Part shown: piece by piece, positions 1 to 9,342 of the stretch | How the letters are laid out: every line of letters begins with the position of its first letter | Position numbering within the stretch: the stretch's first letter is position 1 | Program-made: the position numbers and the translations under genes | The notes under the pieces: model-generated | Databases searched by the model: none | Told to the model about the DNA's origin: nothing | The model's input: the letters and a program-made list of their open reading frames with translations, nothing else | From: Lachnospiraceae bacterium | GTDB taxonomy: Bacteria > Bacillota > Clostridia > Lachnospirales > Lachnospiraceae | Assembly (NCBI GenBank): GCA_024699045.1 | Contig: JAILQK010000100.1 | Span: 1 to 35,474, forward strand | Length of the DNA: 35,474 bases | Reading direction: 5' to 3'

Positions 1-739
1 ACACTATGATCTTCCCCTCATTTTCGTTAAGCCATGCCGCCCATGCCGAGAACGTGCTGTTGGCTATGATGTTGTGTCTGCACGCGCTCATTGCACAAAG
101 ATCAAAAAGCTCTCCCCTTTCGTTATCGACATATCTCACCTTATCCCCGAAAAGCCCCCTGCTGTATCCGGGGTCATCGGAGAAGCAGTAAAACACCGGC
201 TCTTCAAGCTTCTCTCTCATATATCTTAAGGCCTCGTGATAATACCGGTCCGAAACAGTCCTTCCAAGCCTTACGTAATCTCCCCTCCTTACATGGATCG
301 ATACGGATTCGCATGTCTTCATCTCATTGATGAGAGCATCCCCGGCATATCGGGTATCCGTCGCAAGAGTTTCTCTGAATGCCCTGCCGCAGCTTTCCGC
401 GTAAAAAAAAGTCTCCCAGTAGCCTTCCAGGATCTTTCCGTCAAGCTCCGTCACCTCACTCTCAAAGCCGATCCCCCTGTCCGTGTATTTAATACGGTCG
501 TATCTTCGTATCTTTCTGAGGAAACGGATCCCGGCCCTTTCGAAAACATTCAGGTAATCCGCCCGGATGTCAAAATACTTCTCCAGGACATATTCTCTCT
601 CATCGGCAAGCGAGAGATCCTGCTTCCGGTAAAAGCCTGTATCGAGCTTTACTTTTTTGCCTTTGGTCTTCAGATAGAGATACAGCGCATACCGGAAAAG
701 CTGATTCCCGAGACCCCCGGCCATCCTAACAGCCAGCAT
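1..739 (-). CDS. Alpha-1,2-fucosyltransferase-like glycosyltransferase (GT11), C-terminus cut by the window edge
   Basis: Manual translation from ATG at 739 (absent from the ORF track because no stop is in the window): MLAVRMAGGLGNQLFRYALYLYLKTKGKKV...SIHVRRGDYVRLGRTVSDRYYHEAL...NIIANSTFSAWAAWLN. GGLGNQLF, HxRRGDY and NSTFSAWAAWL are GT11 hallmarks. Start overlaps the upstream GT2 stop (726). Confidence 0.88.
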   Translation of the reverse strand, partial: MLAVRMAGGLGNQLFRYALYLYLKTKGKKVKLDTGFYRKQDLSLADEREYVLEKYFDIRADYLNVFERAGIRFLRKIRRYDRIKYTDRGIGFESEVTELDGKILEGYWETFFYAESCGRAFRETLATDTRYAGDALINEMKTCESVSIHVRRGDYVRLGRTVSDRYYHEALRYMREKLEEPVFYCFSDDPGYSRGLFGDKVRYVDNERGELFDLCAMSACRHNIIANSTFSAWAAWLNENEGKIIV

Positions 740-1736
740 TGTGATCGTATATCTCCCGGTATTTTAATATATAGGACAGACAGGACGGAGACAGGATCTC
801 CCATGTTCTTTTATTCCCGGGCAGCCCCATAAGCTCCTTTCCCGAATGCCTCTGCTTGCGGATCGCCGCGCTCCACCATCTTACGCATTCCCGGTGCAGA
901 TATCGTCGATCGTAGATCCCGCATTTCCGATTTGCCTCCTCGATCTTTTCCGTTAAAGCATTCAGCCGGTTAAGATCGATAGCCTCCTTAAACCCCTCAA
1001 GCTTGAGGAACTCTTTTGTCTCCTCCTCAGTGAGCCTTACTCCCAGATGATCGAGCTGTTTCATCCTTGTATAACGGACACATTCCGCCTGCTCGCTCCT
1101 GCGGGCCTTTGAAACCTGTCCCTCATGGACCCGATAGTCCAGGAGGATCTCCGGGATCACGTGTATATTCCCGTGCTTTATGCATTCGACCCAGAGCGCA
1201 TAATCCAGAGAATATTTTATATTTTCGTCATATCTTATCCCAAGCTCCCTGAAGACCGTTCCCCTTATCATGGTGGTCGGATTTGCCAGGGTGATGTTTC
1301 CCGTCAGCAGTCTTACCTGAATGACCTCTCTTGGGATCCCGCTTTTAAGGAAAGCATATATTTCTTTGGACCCAAGCCGCCTGCAGGCGCTTCCGCACAC
1401 CAGCACGTCCGGTCTTGAATCCAGAAGCTCTGTCTGCTTCATAAACCTTTCGGGCATCGCGATATCGTCACTGTCCATCCTTGCGATATATTCCCCCTTA
1501 GCGATATCCAATGCTCTGTTGGAGGTTGCGGAAGGACCAAGATTCCTGTCATTTTTTATGAAAACGATCCTGTCATCACCGAGATCTCTTATACAGTCAA
1601 GACAGCCCTCATCGGAACCGTCATCGGCTATGATAAGCTCGAAGTCGGAAAAACTCTGATCCAGCACGCTTTGCACCGAAGCCCTCAGGTACTCCGCTCC
1701 GGTATTGTACACAGGCATTATGACTGAAAGCTTCAT
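726..1736 (-). CDS. Glycosyltransferase family 2
   Basis: MKLSVIMPVYNTGAEYLRASVQSVLDQSFSDFELIIADDGSDEGC...YIARMDSDDIAMPERF; GT-A fold with DDGS and DSDD motifs. Confidence 0.93.
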   Translation of the reverse strand: MKLSVIMPVYNTGAEYLRASVQSVLDQSFSDFELIIADDGSDEGCLDCIRDLGDDRIVFIKNDRNLGPSATSNRALDIAKGEYIARMDSDDIAMPERFMKQTELLDSRPDVLVCGSACRRLGSKEIYAFLKSGIPREVIQVRLLTGNITLANPTTMIRGTVFRELGIRYDENIKYSLDYALWVECIKHGNIHVIPEILLDYRVHEGQVSKARRSEQAECVRYTRMKQLDHLGVRLTEEETKEFLKLEGFKEAIDLNRLNALTEKIEEANRKCGIYDRRYLHRECVRWWSAAIRKQRHSGKELMGLPGNKRTWEILSPSCLSYILKYREIYDHNAGC

Positions 1737-3022
1737 TTCCCCGCCCCGCCTGCTTCCTGCAGGATCTCTTTATAACAGTCCATATACTGCCGCGTCACGG
1801 CTTGGATATCGTGCTTTTTCAGGGCGTAGTCTCTCATTTCCCGGTACACCCCGAAATCCTCCGCCTTCCTCCTGTCAAATATCCTCCCGATCATCTTCGC
1901 CGCCTGTTCCGGTTTATCAATGTCATACAGGCATACCGGACCGAATTCCCCGACCACGCTCGAGGTTCCGCCCACATCCGAAGCTACTGACGGTGTCCCG
2001 GTGATAATAGCCTCACTCAGTGAATTCGGTGAGTTCTCGATGACCGACGCCTGCAGATAAACATTCGCAAGGAGATATCTCTCTTTCATCTCTTTGGCGC
2101 CCAGTCTCCCCAGACAGATCAGATTCCCGTCAAGCCCGTATCTTTGGATCAGCCGGCTGATATAGTTTTCATATGTATTCTGTCTGAACCGGTTCCGGAT
2201 CCCCCTGCACCTTGGATCCCTTCCGGTCGTATAGAGCTTCACATCGGGGTATCTGTTCTTTAATCTTCTGAGGATCCTGACCGCGATATGCATTCCCTTT
2301 ATCGGATAATAAGATTCCGCCATAAAGATACTGTGTTTTTCGCATTTATCCAACGACCAGCTCTCTCCGTTATAAAACTCCTCCCGCAAAGTCTCTTCAC
2401 AGTGATGATATACCGCGTCCGGATTAAGTTCCTTTATCTTCGCTTTGTCCCAGTCGGTCCTTCCTATCACATGCTTTACACCGCCCAGCGCCTTTTTTTC
2501 AAACTCTCCCCTGATGCTGAACTTTTGCTGCTGGCGCAGGATATCATCCTTTCGAATAAAGTCGTGAAACGTTTTCCGCCCGAGCACCCGTGAAGGAATG
2601 CGTTCGGTATATCTTGCGGCGCATTCGGATATGATCCCCTGTATCGAGACCACCGTGGGAACGATGCCTCGCGATGCATCGGACATCTCTGCGGCATAGG
2701 TATATTCCGTCCCCCATATATGCACGATATCCGGTCTCTCCTTTTTGATAAGCTTCCGGAAATACCTGTATCGTTTCCTGTCGTATTTTAACGGAGCGGT
2801 TTTGGGAGCCTTAAAGCCGTACCATTTAAGGCCTGCTTCCTCTCCCGAAACGTTTTTCTTCGCCCCTTTTGAAGGGTACACCGAGATAAGCTCCGCCTCT
2901 TTGGATGATATCAGATCCCGGGACAGCGCATCGGTCCAGCCCCCGGTCAGTCCCCTTTCCGCCCTTATGATCTCTGCCGTCACGGGGAGTATTGAATTTG
3001 TAAGCCACAGTATCTTCATCAT
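1733..3022 (-). CDS. Glycosyltransferase family 4 (GT-B)
   Basis: Track ORF extends to 3109, but the natural N-terminus MMKILWLTNSILP starts at 3022/3019, overlapping the stop of the preceding gene. C-terminal ...VYLQASVIENSPNSLSEAIITGTPSVASDVGGTSSVV is GT4-like. Confidence 0.88.
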   Translation of the reverse strand: MMKILWLTNSILPVTAEIIRAERGLTGGWTDALSRDLISSKEAELISVYPSKGAKKNVSGEEAGLKWYGFKAPKTAPLKYDRKRYRYFRKLIKKERPDIVHIWGTEYTYAAEMSDASRGIVPTVVSIQGIISECAARYTERIPSRVLGRKTFHDFIRKDDILRQQQKFSIRGEFEKKALGGVKHVIGRTDWDKAKIKELNPDAVYHHCEETLREEFYNGESWSLDKCEKHSIFMAESYYPIKGMHIAVRILRRLKNRYPDVKLYTTGRDPRCRGIRNRFRQNTYENYISRLIQRYGLDGNLICLGRLGAKEMKERYLLANVYLQASVIENSPNSLSEAIITGTPSVASDVGGTSSVVGEFGPVCLYDIDKPEQAAKMIGRIFDRRKAEDFGVYREMRDYALKKHDIQAVTRQYMDCYKEILQEAGGAGK

Positions 3023-3846
3023 TTTCCGAATGCTATCCTTATATACGGGGTTACACTGTTCCACAAAGCCTGCCGTATCCCGAAATTCTTTTTGAGATAA
3101 TAAAACCATTCTCCCGCCGGCAGCCCCTTGGGAGATTCCTTAAGTCTGAGCCTTATCCTCCCGGGAAGACTGTTGTTTTCCCATCTCATCTTCGGGACAT
3201 TCAGCCTGCACCTTCCCACATAAAAATCCGTCAGATATATGGGACATCCGTGTCTTCCGATCTCAAAGCTGTAATCAAAATCCGCCATACGATGTCTGTA
3301 ATGGCTGTCAAAAGCCCCAAGCTCGTTAAAGAGCGGATAAGGGATCAGGAATGCGTTCATGTTCGCCGCATCGCAGACAAGCTCGCTGTCCGTTATCCCT
3401 ACCCGGTAAGCCCTGACCCTCGTTCTGTCATACCTGACTCCCCCGTAGGTCCCCTTTCCGTCACGATCGTTCATCGCCCCGGTGACGCAGCAGCGGCCGC
3501 GCTTTCCGGCATATTCGATCATGCGCCGGAGCGCCCCCTCATAAAAGAGCACATCATCATTTATGAGCAGGACATAGTCGTATTTTATATCCCGGTCCAA
3601 AGCCCGCCGCATGGCAAGCCTCATCCCGCCTGCCCAGTAGAGATCTCCGTTTCCTTTGATCACGGTCATTTCACGGCCTTTCTCTCTGCCGAATCCACGG
3701 AGCATCTCCCCCGTTCCGTCCGTACTCCCGTCATCGACCGCCACATAACTGATGTCAAGCCCGGCATCGTCAAGAGAACGCAGACATCTTTCCGTCTTCT
3801 TTATTCTGTTGTGACACGTGAGCAGTACAACTGTTTTCATAAGCAA
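3019..3846 (-). CDS. Glycosyltransferase family 2
   Basis: MKTVVLLTCHNRIKKTERCLRSLDDAGLDISYVAVDDGSTDGTGEML...YVLLINDDVLFYEGAL; DDGSTD and INDD motifs. Confidence 0.92.
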   Translation of the reverse strand: MLMKTVVLLTCHNRIKKTERCLRSLDDAGLDISYVAVDDGSTDGTGEMLRGFGREKGREMTVIKGNGDLYWAGGMRLAMRRALDRDIKYDYVLLINDDVLFYEGALRRMIEYAGKRGRCCVTGAMNDRDGKGTYGGVRYDRTRVRAYRVGITDSELVCDAANMNAFLIPYPLFNELGAFDSHYRHRMADFDYSFEIGRHGCPIYLTDFYVGRCRLNVPKMRWENNSLPGRIRLRLKESPKGLPAGEWFYYLKKNFGIRQALWNSVTPYIRIAFGK

Positions 3847-3881
3847 AAAGAGCCTCTGTGCCGCTTCACCGGCTGCGCTCC

Positions 3882-4808
3882 CTAATTTCCCGACAGTCTT
3901 TTGAGCTGTCGCTTAATTCCGTTGCGGTTGATGTTTCGGATGAGTCTTCGCCAGAAGCCCGAATAATGATCGTAAAAATCCCTGCAGATCCTTTCATCGG
4001 GGGCAAGCTTTTCAAGCTTTACCGGATCCCCGTATGTATGAGGGTTTTCATTCATGACCGACGGCTTCGGAGAATTGGTCCCGCTGCTGTCATATCCCGA
4101 ATTATGGATAAAAGAATGTGTGGGATAAACCGTATACTTATCCTGAAGACTCTGTGCAAGGCACCATCTTATTGACCAGGAATCCACCAGCCCCATCTTC
4201 TGATCCTTAAGGATCCTCGTCATATCCCTTCCGCCCCGTTCAAATCTTTTTCTCAGGCCTTTGTCCGAAAGTACTTCCTCATAACGCTTCATGTCCCAGT
4301 CCACGGTCTCCCACCTGTCACTCCAGGTTCCCCATCCCGTGCTGCTGGCTCTGTAGCTGTAATAGATATCATGCCCATATCCGGAAAGAGACTTTAGGGG
4401 CTCGCTGAGTCCCGTTACGGACCATATCTTTTCATCATCCTCATAATAGTCCAGCGCCTCGTTCATGAAATCCAGAAAGTCCCCGGTGACGGTGAGGTCG
4501 TCTTCCACGACTATGACCCGGCCGTGCTTTGATATGACTTCGCTCACCCCGGATATGACGTTTTCAGCCAGTCCCATATTACGGGGTCTCTTCACGACAG
4601 TCAGTTCCTTAAAGCCGTTTTCTTTGCAAAGCTCTTCAAGAAAGCGGCCAACGCCCTCCACCCCGGCCCTGTCCTGTTCACCTTTTGCGCCGTCAGCAAA
4701 AACAAAGACCTCAGTCTCGTCATGCCCGTCAGCTTCGGAAAGCGATCCTATGCATTCCCTAAGCTTGTCCTCTCTGTTGTATGCAAATATCACCAACGGT
4801 GCCTTCAT
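3882..4808 (-). CDS. Glycosyltransferase (GT2-like, GNT-I-type N-terminus)
   Basis: MKAPLVIFAYNREDKLRECIGSLSEADGHDETEVFVFADGAKG...GRVIVVEDDLTVTGDFLDFMNEALDYY...STGWGTWSDRW. ATG at 4808 preferred over the TTG at 4832, which lies at the predicted transcription start. Confidence 0.88.
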   Translation of the reverse strand: MKAPLVIFAYNREDKLRECIGSLSEADGHDETEVFVFADGAKGEQDRAGVEGVGRFLEELCKENGFKELTVVKRPRNMGLAENVISGVSEVISKHGRVIVVEDDLTVTGDFLDFMNEALDYYEDDEKIWSVTGLSEPLKSLSGYGHDIYYSYRASSTGWGTWSDRWETVDWDMKRYEEVLSDKGLRKRFERGGRDMTRILKDQKMGLVDSWSIRWCLAQSLQDKYTVYPTHSFIHNSGYDSSGTNSPKPSVMNENPHTYGDPVKLEKLAPDERICRDFYDHYSGFWRRLIRNINRNGIKRQLKRLSGN

Positions 4809-4834
4809 GGTATCCCCGTTCTTTTTTATCAAAG

Positions 4835-4863
4835 ATTATACGCCGCCGCAGGCATATTTACAA
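4835..4863 (-). promoter_or_regulatory. Sigma70-type promoter of the glycosyltransferase operon
   Basis: On the minus strand TTGTAA (4863-4858), 17-bp spacer, TATAAT (4840-4835). Confidence 0.65.
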
Positions 4864-4995
4864 AGCTTCTTTGCCGCGATCCGGCATTCCCGGCCCTTTT
4901 TGCGCTGCGATCCGGCAGCCTTCGGTTATTTCACAAAATATACATAAAACAGTGTATAATATAACAGTAAACTTTTCAGCAATACTTTTGGAAAC

Positions 4996-5616
4996 ATGAA
5001 CAGCGAAGAAAGCATATACGGACATTACATCGATATACTGCCTGAGGTTATGGACGCCATCGTGAAGCCGATCATCCGCTTTAATGAGGAGACCGAAAAA
5101 GAAACGGGACACGGCTTATATAACCACCTGCTCTACCGTATCAAATCGGACGCATCGATGCGGGAGAAGCTTGAAAAACGAGGCCTCCCCGTCACCACGG
5201 AATCCGCTCTCAAAAAAGTACATGACGCGCTGGGCATACGCATAATCGCGGGCTACGTTGATGATATCTATGTAATGATCGGACACCTTAGATCCCTTCC
5301 TTCATGCCGGGTAGTGGAAGAAAAGGACTACATAAGAAACTCGAAACCGAACGGCTACAGATCATATCACATGATACTCGAGTTTACGGTGCCCTTTGAG
5401 GATGTTTCGGGAAATGATCCAGGACATTACTTTGCGGAGATCCAGCTTCGCACCATCGCGATGGACTCCTGGGCCTCGCTTGAGCATGAGCTGAAATATA
5501 AGCATCAGATCGGAAACGAAAAGATGATCGTCAGTGAATTAAAGCGTGTTGCTGATGAGCTTGCTTCCTGCGACCTCTCGATGCAGACCATCCGGGATCT
5601 GATCCGGCAGGAATAA
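4996..5616 (+). CDS. Small RelA/SpoT-domain (p)ppGpp synthetase (GTP pyrophosphokinase family, single-domain)
   Basis: YRIKSDASMREKLEKRG, DALGIRIIAGYVDDIY, EEKDYIRNSKPNGYRSYHMI, AEIQLRTIAMDSWASLEHELKYK; no HD hydrolase, TGS or ACT domain at 206 aa. Confidence 0.88.
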   Translation: MNSEESIYGHYIDILPEVMDAIVKPIIRFNEETEKETGHGLYNHLLYRIKSDASMREKLEKRGLPVTTESALKKVHDALGIRIIAGYVDDIYVMIGHLRSLPSCRVVEEKDYIRNSKPNGYRSYHMILEFTVPFEDVSGNDPGHYFAEIQLRTIAMDSWASLEHELKYKHQIGNEKMIVSELKRVADELASCDLSMQTIRDLIRQE

Positions 5617-5680
5617 GACCTCACACTGCCCTCTCTGACACGACAGATCGTTTCAACGCATTAAATACCGGAGGATTACT

Positions 5681-6379
5681 ATGAAGATACTGCTGGCTGA
5701 AGATACCGAAGAGCTGAATCGCGCGGTAACCCAGGTGCTTACCATGCAGGGTTATGAGACCGACCCGGTCTATGACGGACAGGCCGCCGTTGATCATGCA
5801 CTGTCAGGAAGCTATGACTGTATGATATTTGATATCATGATGCCGATAAAAGACGGCATAACAGCGCTCAAGGAGATCAGAGCTGCGGGTGATGTCACGC
5901 CCGTACTCCTTCTTACCGCAAAGACGGAGATCGACGACCGTGTCGAAGGACTTGACGCCGGCGCCGATGATTATCTTTCAAAGCCCTTTGCAATGAAGGA
6001 GCTTCTTGCCCGTATCCGTTCGATGACCCGCCGCAAATCCTCCTATACTCCCACAGACCTTACGATCGGATCCGTGAAGCTGTCGGTATCCGAGCAGGAG
6101 CTTTCGGCAAGGAATTCGATCCGCCTTTCAAACAAGGAATCCAGACTCATGGAATATCTGATGCTCAACGTAGGGAAGGAGCTTTCTACGGAGACTTTAT
6201 TCTCACATGTATGGGATCAGGAGAGCATTGAAGGAGATCCCGCCGATGCAGTATGGATATATATATCCTACCTTCGCCAGAAGCTCATGAGCATCAATGC
6301 CGATATAGGGATCGAAGGGATGAAGGGCGATTCCTTCGTATTAAAGGATTACAGCGTCAGGCAGGAAGCCCGATCCTGA
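5681..6379 (+). CDS. OmpR/PhoB-family response regulator
   Basis: MKILLAEDTEELNRAVTQVL...DCMIFDIMMPIKDGI...LLTAKTEIDDRVEGLDAGADDYLSKPF plus winged-helix C-terminus; RBS ggagg upstream. Confidence 0.95.
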   Translation: MKILLAEDTEELNRAVTQVLTMQGYETDPVYDGQAAVDHALSGSYDCMIFDIMMPIKDGITALKEIRAAGDVTPVLLLTAKTEIDDRVEGLDAGADDYLSKPFAMKELLARIRSMTRRKSSYTPTDLTIGSVKLSVSEQELSARNSIRLSNKESRLMEYLMLNVGKELSTETLFSHVWDQESIEGDPADAVWIYISYLRQKLMSINADIGIEGMKGDSFVLKDYSVRQEARS

Positions 6380-6405
6380 CCCATCATTGAAAGGAGGACC
6401 GGCGT

Positions 6406-7764
6406 ATGATCAAAAAGCTTCAATACCGTTTCATATCGATAACGACTTTTTCCATCGCCATGGTGATGATGGTCCTTCTTGCGGTGCTCAATATCTACAA
6501 CTACGGCGCCACCTATAATGAAGCTTACCGTGTCCTGCGTTTCATAGCGGACAACGAAGGAGAGATCGGCTCCCCCGACAGGGAGATCAATGTCGGTCCC
6601 CTGACGGACGATGAACCGGACGACGAAACTGAAGGCAGCCCGTCCGACAGCAGGAAACCGGCTGATGCCATCTCGGACATCAATCAGTACGTATCGGGAC
6701 TCCTGAGCGGAAGCGGTCTCATAGATCTTACCGGTGAAGCTTCGTATATGATACGTTATTACTCCGTCACCTTTGACCGTGACAAAAACGTGGTCAAAGT
6801 AAACACCGACCATATCGCTTCCATAAACTCGCATGACGCCGTTGAACAGGCGACCGAGCTCCTGTCCAGACCTCTTCACAGGGGACACTTCTCCGACGGC
6901 ATGCATGTATATACCTTCATGAACCGGCGCACCGCTGACAAGGGCCGGATCGTGGTCGTTATGGACTCGACAAGGGATCTGGATGACGCGACCTCCGTCA
7001 TAAGGCGTTCCTTCCTTCTGGGTGTATTCTGTCTTATCATCTTCGTGGTGGTGATCATCTTCCTTTCCAAAAAGGCAATGATGCCCGTCATCCGGAATAT
7101 CGAGAATCAAAAAGCCTTTATAACAAATGCCGGGCACGAGCTGAAGACCCCCCTTGCCGTGATCAAAGCCGACACGGAAGTCCTTGAGATGTCTTCGGGT
7201 GAAAACGAATGGACCCGGAGCATCCGCAATCAGGTAGACAGGCTCACGGTCCTGGTCGGAAATCTCATAACCCTCGCCAAAATGGGAGAGCTCGATAAGG
7301 AAAGCCTCTCCGATATAGATTTTTCGGAGTGTGTACAGAATTCAGCCGACAACTACAAAGTGATCATCACGAATCAGGGAAAGACGCTCAATATGGAGAT
7401 CACCCCGAAGGTAATCGTCAAAGGAACGAAGGATGCCCTTACGGAGATCGTCAACATCCTCCTTGACAATGCGCAGAAATACTGCGATGAAAAAGGCTCG
7501 ATAAATATCGAGCTTACTCATACACGCAGGAATTCCGGGGCGAAGCTTGTCATATCAAACGACTATGCCGACGGCAAAAACGTGGATTACACAAAATTCT
7601 TTGATCGTTTCTACCGCGGTGATACCTCCCACAGTACAAGCGGCGAAAAGAATTCCGGATACGGGATCGGCCTTTCCATGGCCGAAGGCTTCGTAAATGA
7701 ATTCGGCGGAAAAATAGCGGCCGAGTATCACGACGGCCGCATATCCTTCATCATCATATTCTGA
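6406..7764 (+). CDS. Sensor histidine kinase
   Basis: N-terminal TM, extracytoplasmic region, second TM, H-box AFITNAGHELKTPLAVIKADTEVLE, N-box EIVNILLDNAQKY, G-box GYGIGLSMAEGFVNEFGG; RBS aaaggagg. Confidence 0.95.
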   Translation: MIKKLQYRFISITTFSIAMVMMVLLAVLNIYNYGATYNEAYRVLRFIADNEGEIGSPDREINVGPLTDDEPDDETEGSPSDSRKPADAISDINQYVSGLLSGSGLIDLTGEASYMIRYYSVTFDRDKNVVKVNTDHIASINSHDAVEQATELLSRPLHRGHFSDGMHVYTFMNRRTADKGRIVVVMDSTRDLDDATSVIRRSFLLGVFCLIIFVVVIIFLSKKAMMPVIRNIENQKAFITNAGHELKTPLAVIKADTEVLEMSSGENEWTRSIRNQVDRLTVLVGNLITLAKMGELDKESLSDIDFSECVQNSADNYKVIITNQGKTLNMEITPKVIVKGTKDALTEIVNILLDNAQKYCDEKGSINIELTHTRRNSGAKLVISNDYADGKNVDYTKFFDRFYRGDTSHSTSGEKNSGYGIGLSMAEGFVNEFGGKIAAEYHDGRISFIIIF

Positions 7765-7812
7765 TCAACGGTATGATAAATTGCTGTGATCCATCATCGT
7801 GATCCGCCACGT

Positions 7813-9309
7813 TCATGCCCGCGATCGATGTCTTCCATAGAGCTCCGTGAGCTTCCTCAGCCTCACAACGGTAGACTTCCTGAAAGCCCCCTCCTTCATC
7901 CTCCACTGCCAGTTACCCCCGAGGGTCGACGGATGGTTCATCCTTGACTTATGCGGCAGGGACAGGATGTCCTGCATCGGGATGATCGCGGTATCCGAAA
8001 CCGATGCAAATGCGCTTCGGATAAAGTACCATGGAATATCCTTGTTTCGCGCTCCTGCGGGTATGCCTGTATAGGCCGCCGCAAATCGTCTGTCCTTTGC
8101 TCCGATCTCCTGATACCATGCAAGAGTAGTGTCATTGTCATGTGTTCCCGTATAGACCACACTGTTGCTGTTATAATTATGAGGAAGATAATCCGATTCC
8201 TCTCTTGGATCAAAAGCAAACTGCAGGACCTTCATTCCGGGATAGCCGGACTTTTTCACAAGTCTTTTTACCGAAGGGGTCAGAAATCCCAGATCCTCGG
8301 CTATGACCTGTCTCTCTCCGAGCTTCTTTTTCATCACGGCAAAAAGCTCGTATCCGGGTCCCTTTACCCACTTTCCGTTTCTGGCATTCTCTGCAGGATA
8401 GGGGATGCTGTAAAACGAATCAAATCCCCGGAAATGATCGATCCGTACGATATCATAGAGCTTAAAGCAGTTTTCAAGCCGTTTCATCCACCACGAATAC
8501 CCGTCTTTTTTATGCACATCCCAGCGATAGAGCGGATTTCCCCACAGCTGCCCGTCGACCGAAAAAGCGTCGGGAGGACAGCCTGCAACAGCTGACGGCA
8601 AAAGCTCCTCATCGAATTCAAAAAGCTCCGGATGGCTCCATGCATCGGAAGAATCAAAAGCCACATAGATCGGTATGTCTCCCGCTATCTCTATCCCGTT
8701 ATGATTTACATACTGCTTCAGCTTTTTCCACTGCGACGAAAACTCGTACTGAAGGAATTCGTAAAACTCTATGTCAGCCGCATACTTTTGTTCCGCCTTA
8801 AGGATCGCTTCCTTTTCCCGGAATCTCAGCGGCTTTTCCCAGCAGTCCCAGCTTGCTCCCTTGTGAGCATCCTTTAACGCCATAAAAAGCGCATAGTCGG
8901 GAAGCCAGTATCTGTTAGCTTTTAAGTAACGCTGAAAACCTTTGTCCGAAGCGATGCCCGATCTTTTATAGGCCTTTCTCAAAAGCTTAAATCTTGAACG
9001 GTACAGCTTCTCGTAGTCGACCTTCTCCGGATCCTTACCCCAGTCATAGCTTTCGCATTCCTTCCGGGTCAGCCACTTTTTTGCTGTCAATGCTTCGGGA
9101 TCTATGAAATAAGGATTGCCCGCAAAAGTTGAGAACGACTGGTAGGGTGAGTCCCCGAAGCTCGTAGGCCCCAGAGGCAGGATCTGCCATATGCTCTGCC
9201 CCGCCGCTTTAAGGTCGTCCGCAAAAGCCCTGGCTTCCTTTGAAAAGCATCCTATGCCGTACCTTCCCGGAAGCGATGACACTGCCATAAGTATGCCGCT
9301 GCGCCTCAT
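7813..9309 (-). CDS. malQ: 4-alpha-glucanotransferase
   Basis: MRRSGILMAVSSLPGRYGIGCFSKEARAFADDLKAAGQSIWQILPLGPTSFGDSPYQSFSTFAGNPYFID...VRIDHFRGF...VIAEDLGFL; classic GH77. Confidence 0.96.
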   Translation of the reverse strand: MRRSGILMAVSSLPGRYGIGCFSKEARAFADDLKAAGQSIWQILPLGPTSFGDSPYQSFSTFAGNPYFIDPEALTAKKWLTRKECESYDWGKDPEKVDYEKLYRSRFKLLRKAYKRSGIASDKGFQRYLKANRYWLPDYALFMALKDAHKGASWDCWEKPLRFREKEAILKAEQKYAADIEFYEFLQYEFSSQWKKLKQYVNHNGIEIAGDIPIYVAFDSSDAWSHPELFEFDEELLPSAVAGCPPDAFSVDGQLWGNPLYRWDVHKKDGYSWWMKRLENCFKLYDIVRIDHFRGFDSFYSIPYPAENARNGKWVKGPGYELFAVMKKKLGERQVIAEDLGFLTPSVKRLVKKSGYPGMKVLQFAFDPREESDYLPHNYNSNSVVYTGTHDNDTTLAWYQEIGAKDRRFAAAYTGIPAGARNKDIPWYFIRSAFASVSDTAIIPMQDILSLPHKSRMNHPSTLGGNWQWRMKEGAFRKSTVVRLRKLTELYGRHRSRA

Positions 9310-9342
9310 CCGATATCCTCCTTTGTCCCTTTGATGATAGCC

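Noticed and set aside
236-832. 198-aa plus-strand ORF
   Set aside because: Antisense to the GT11 fucosyltransferase read on the minus strand.
6349-7137. 262-aa minus-strand ORF
   Set aside because: Antisense to the clear histidine kinase; no recognisable domain.
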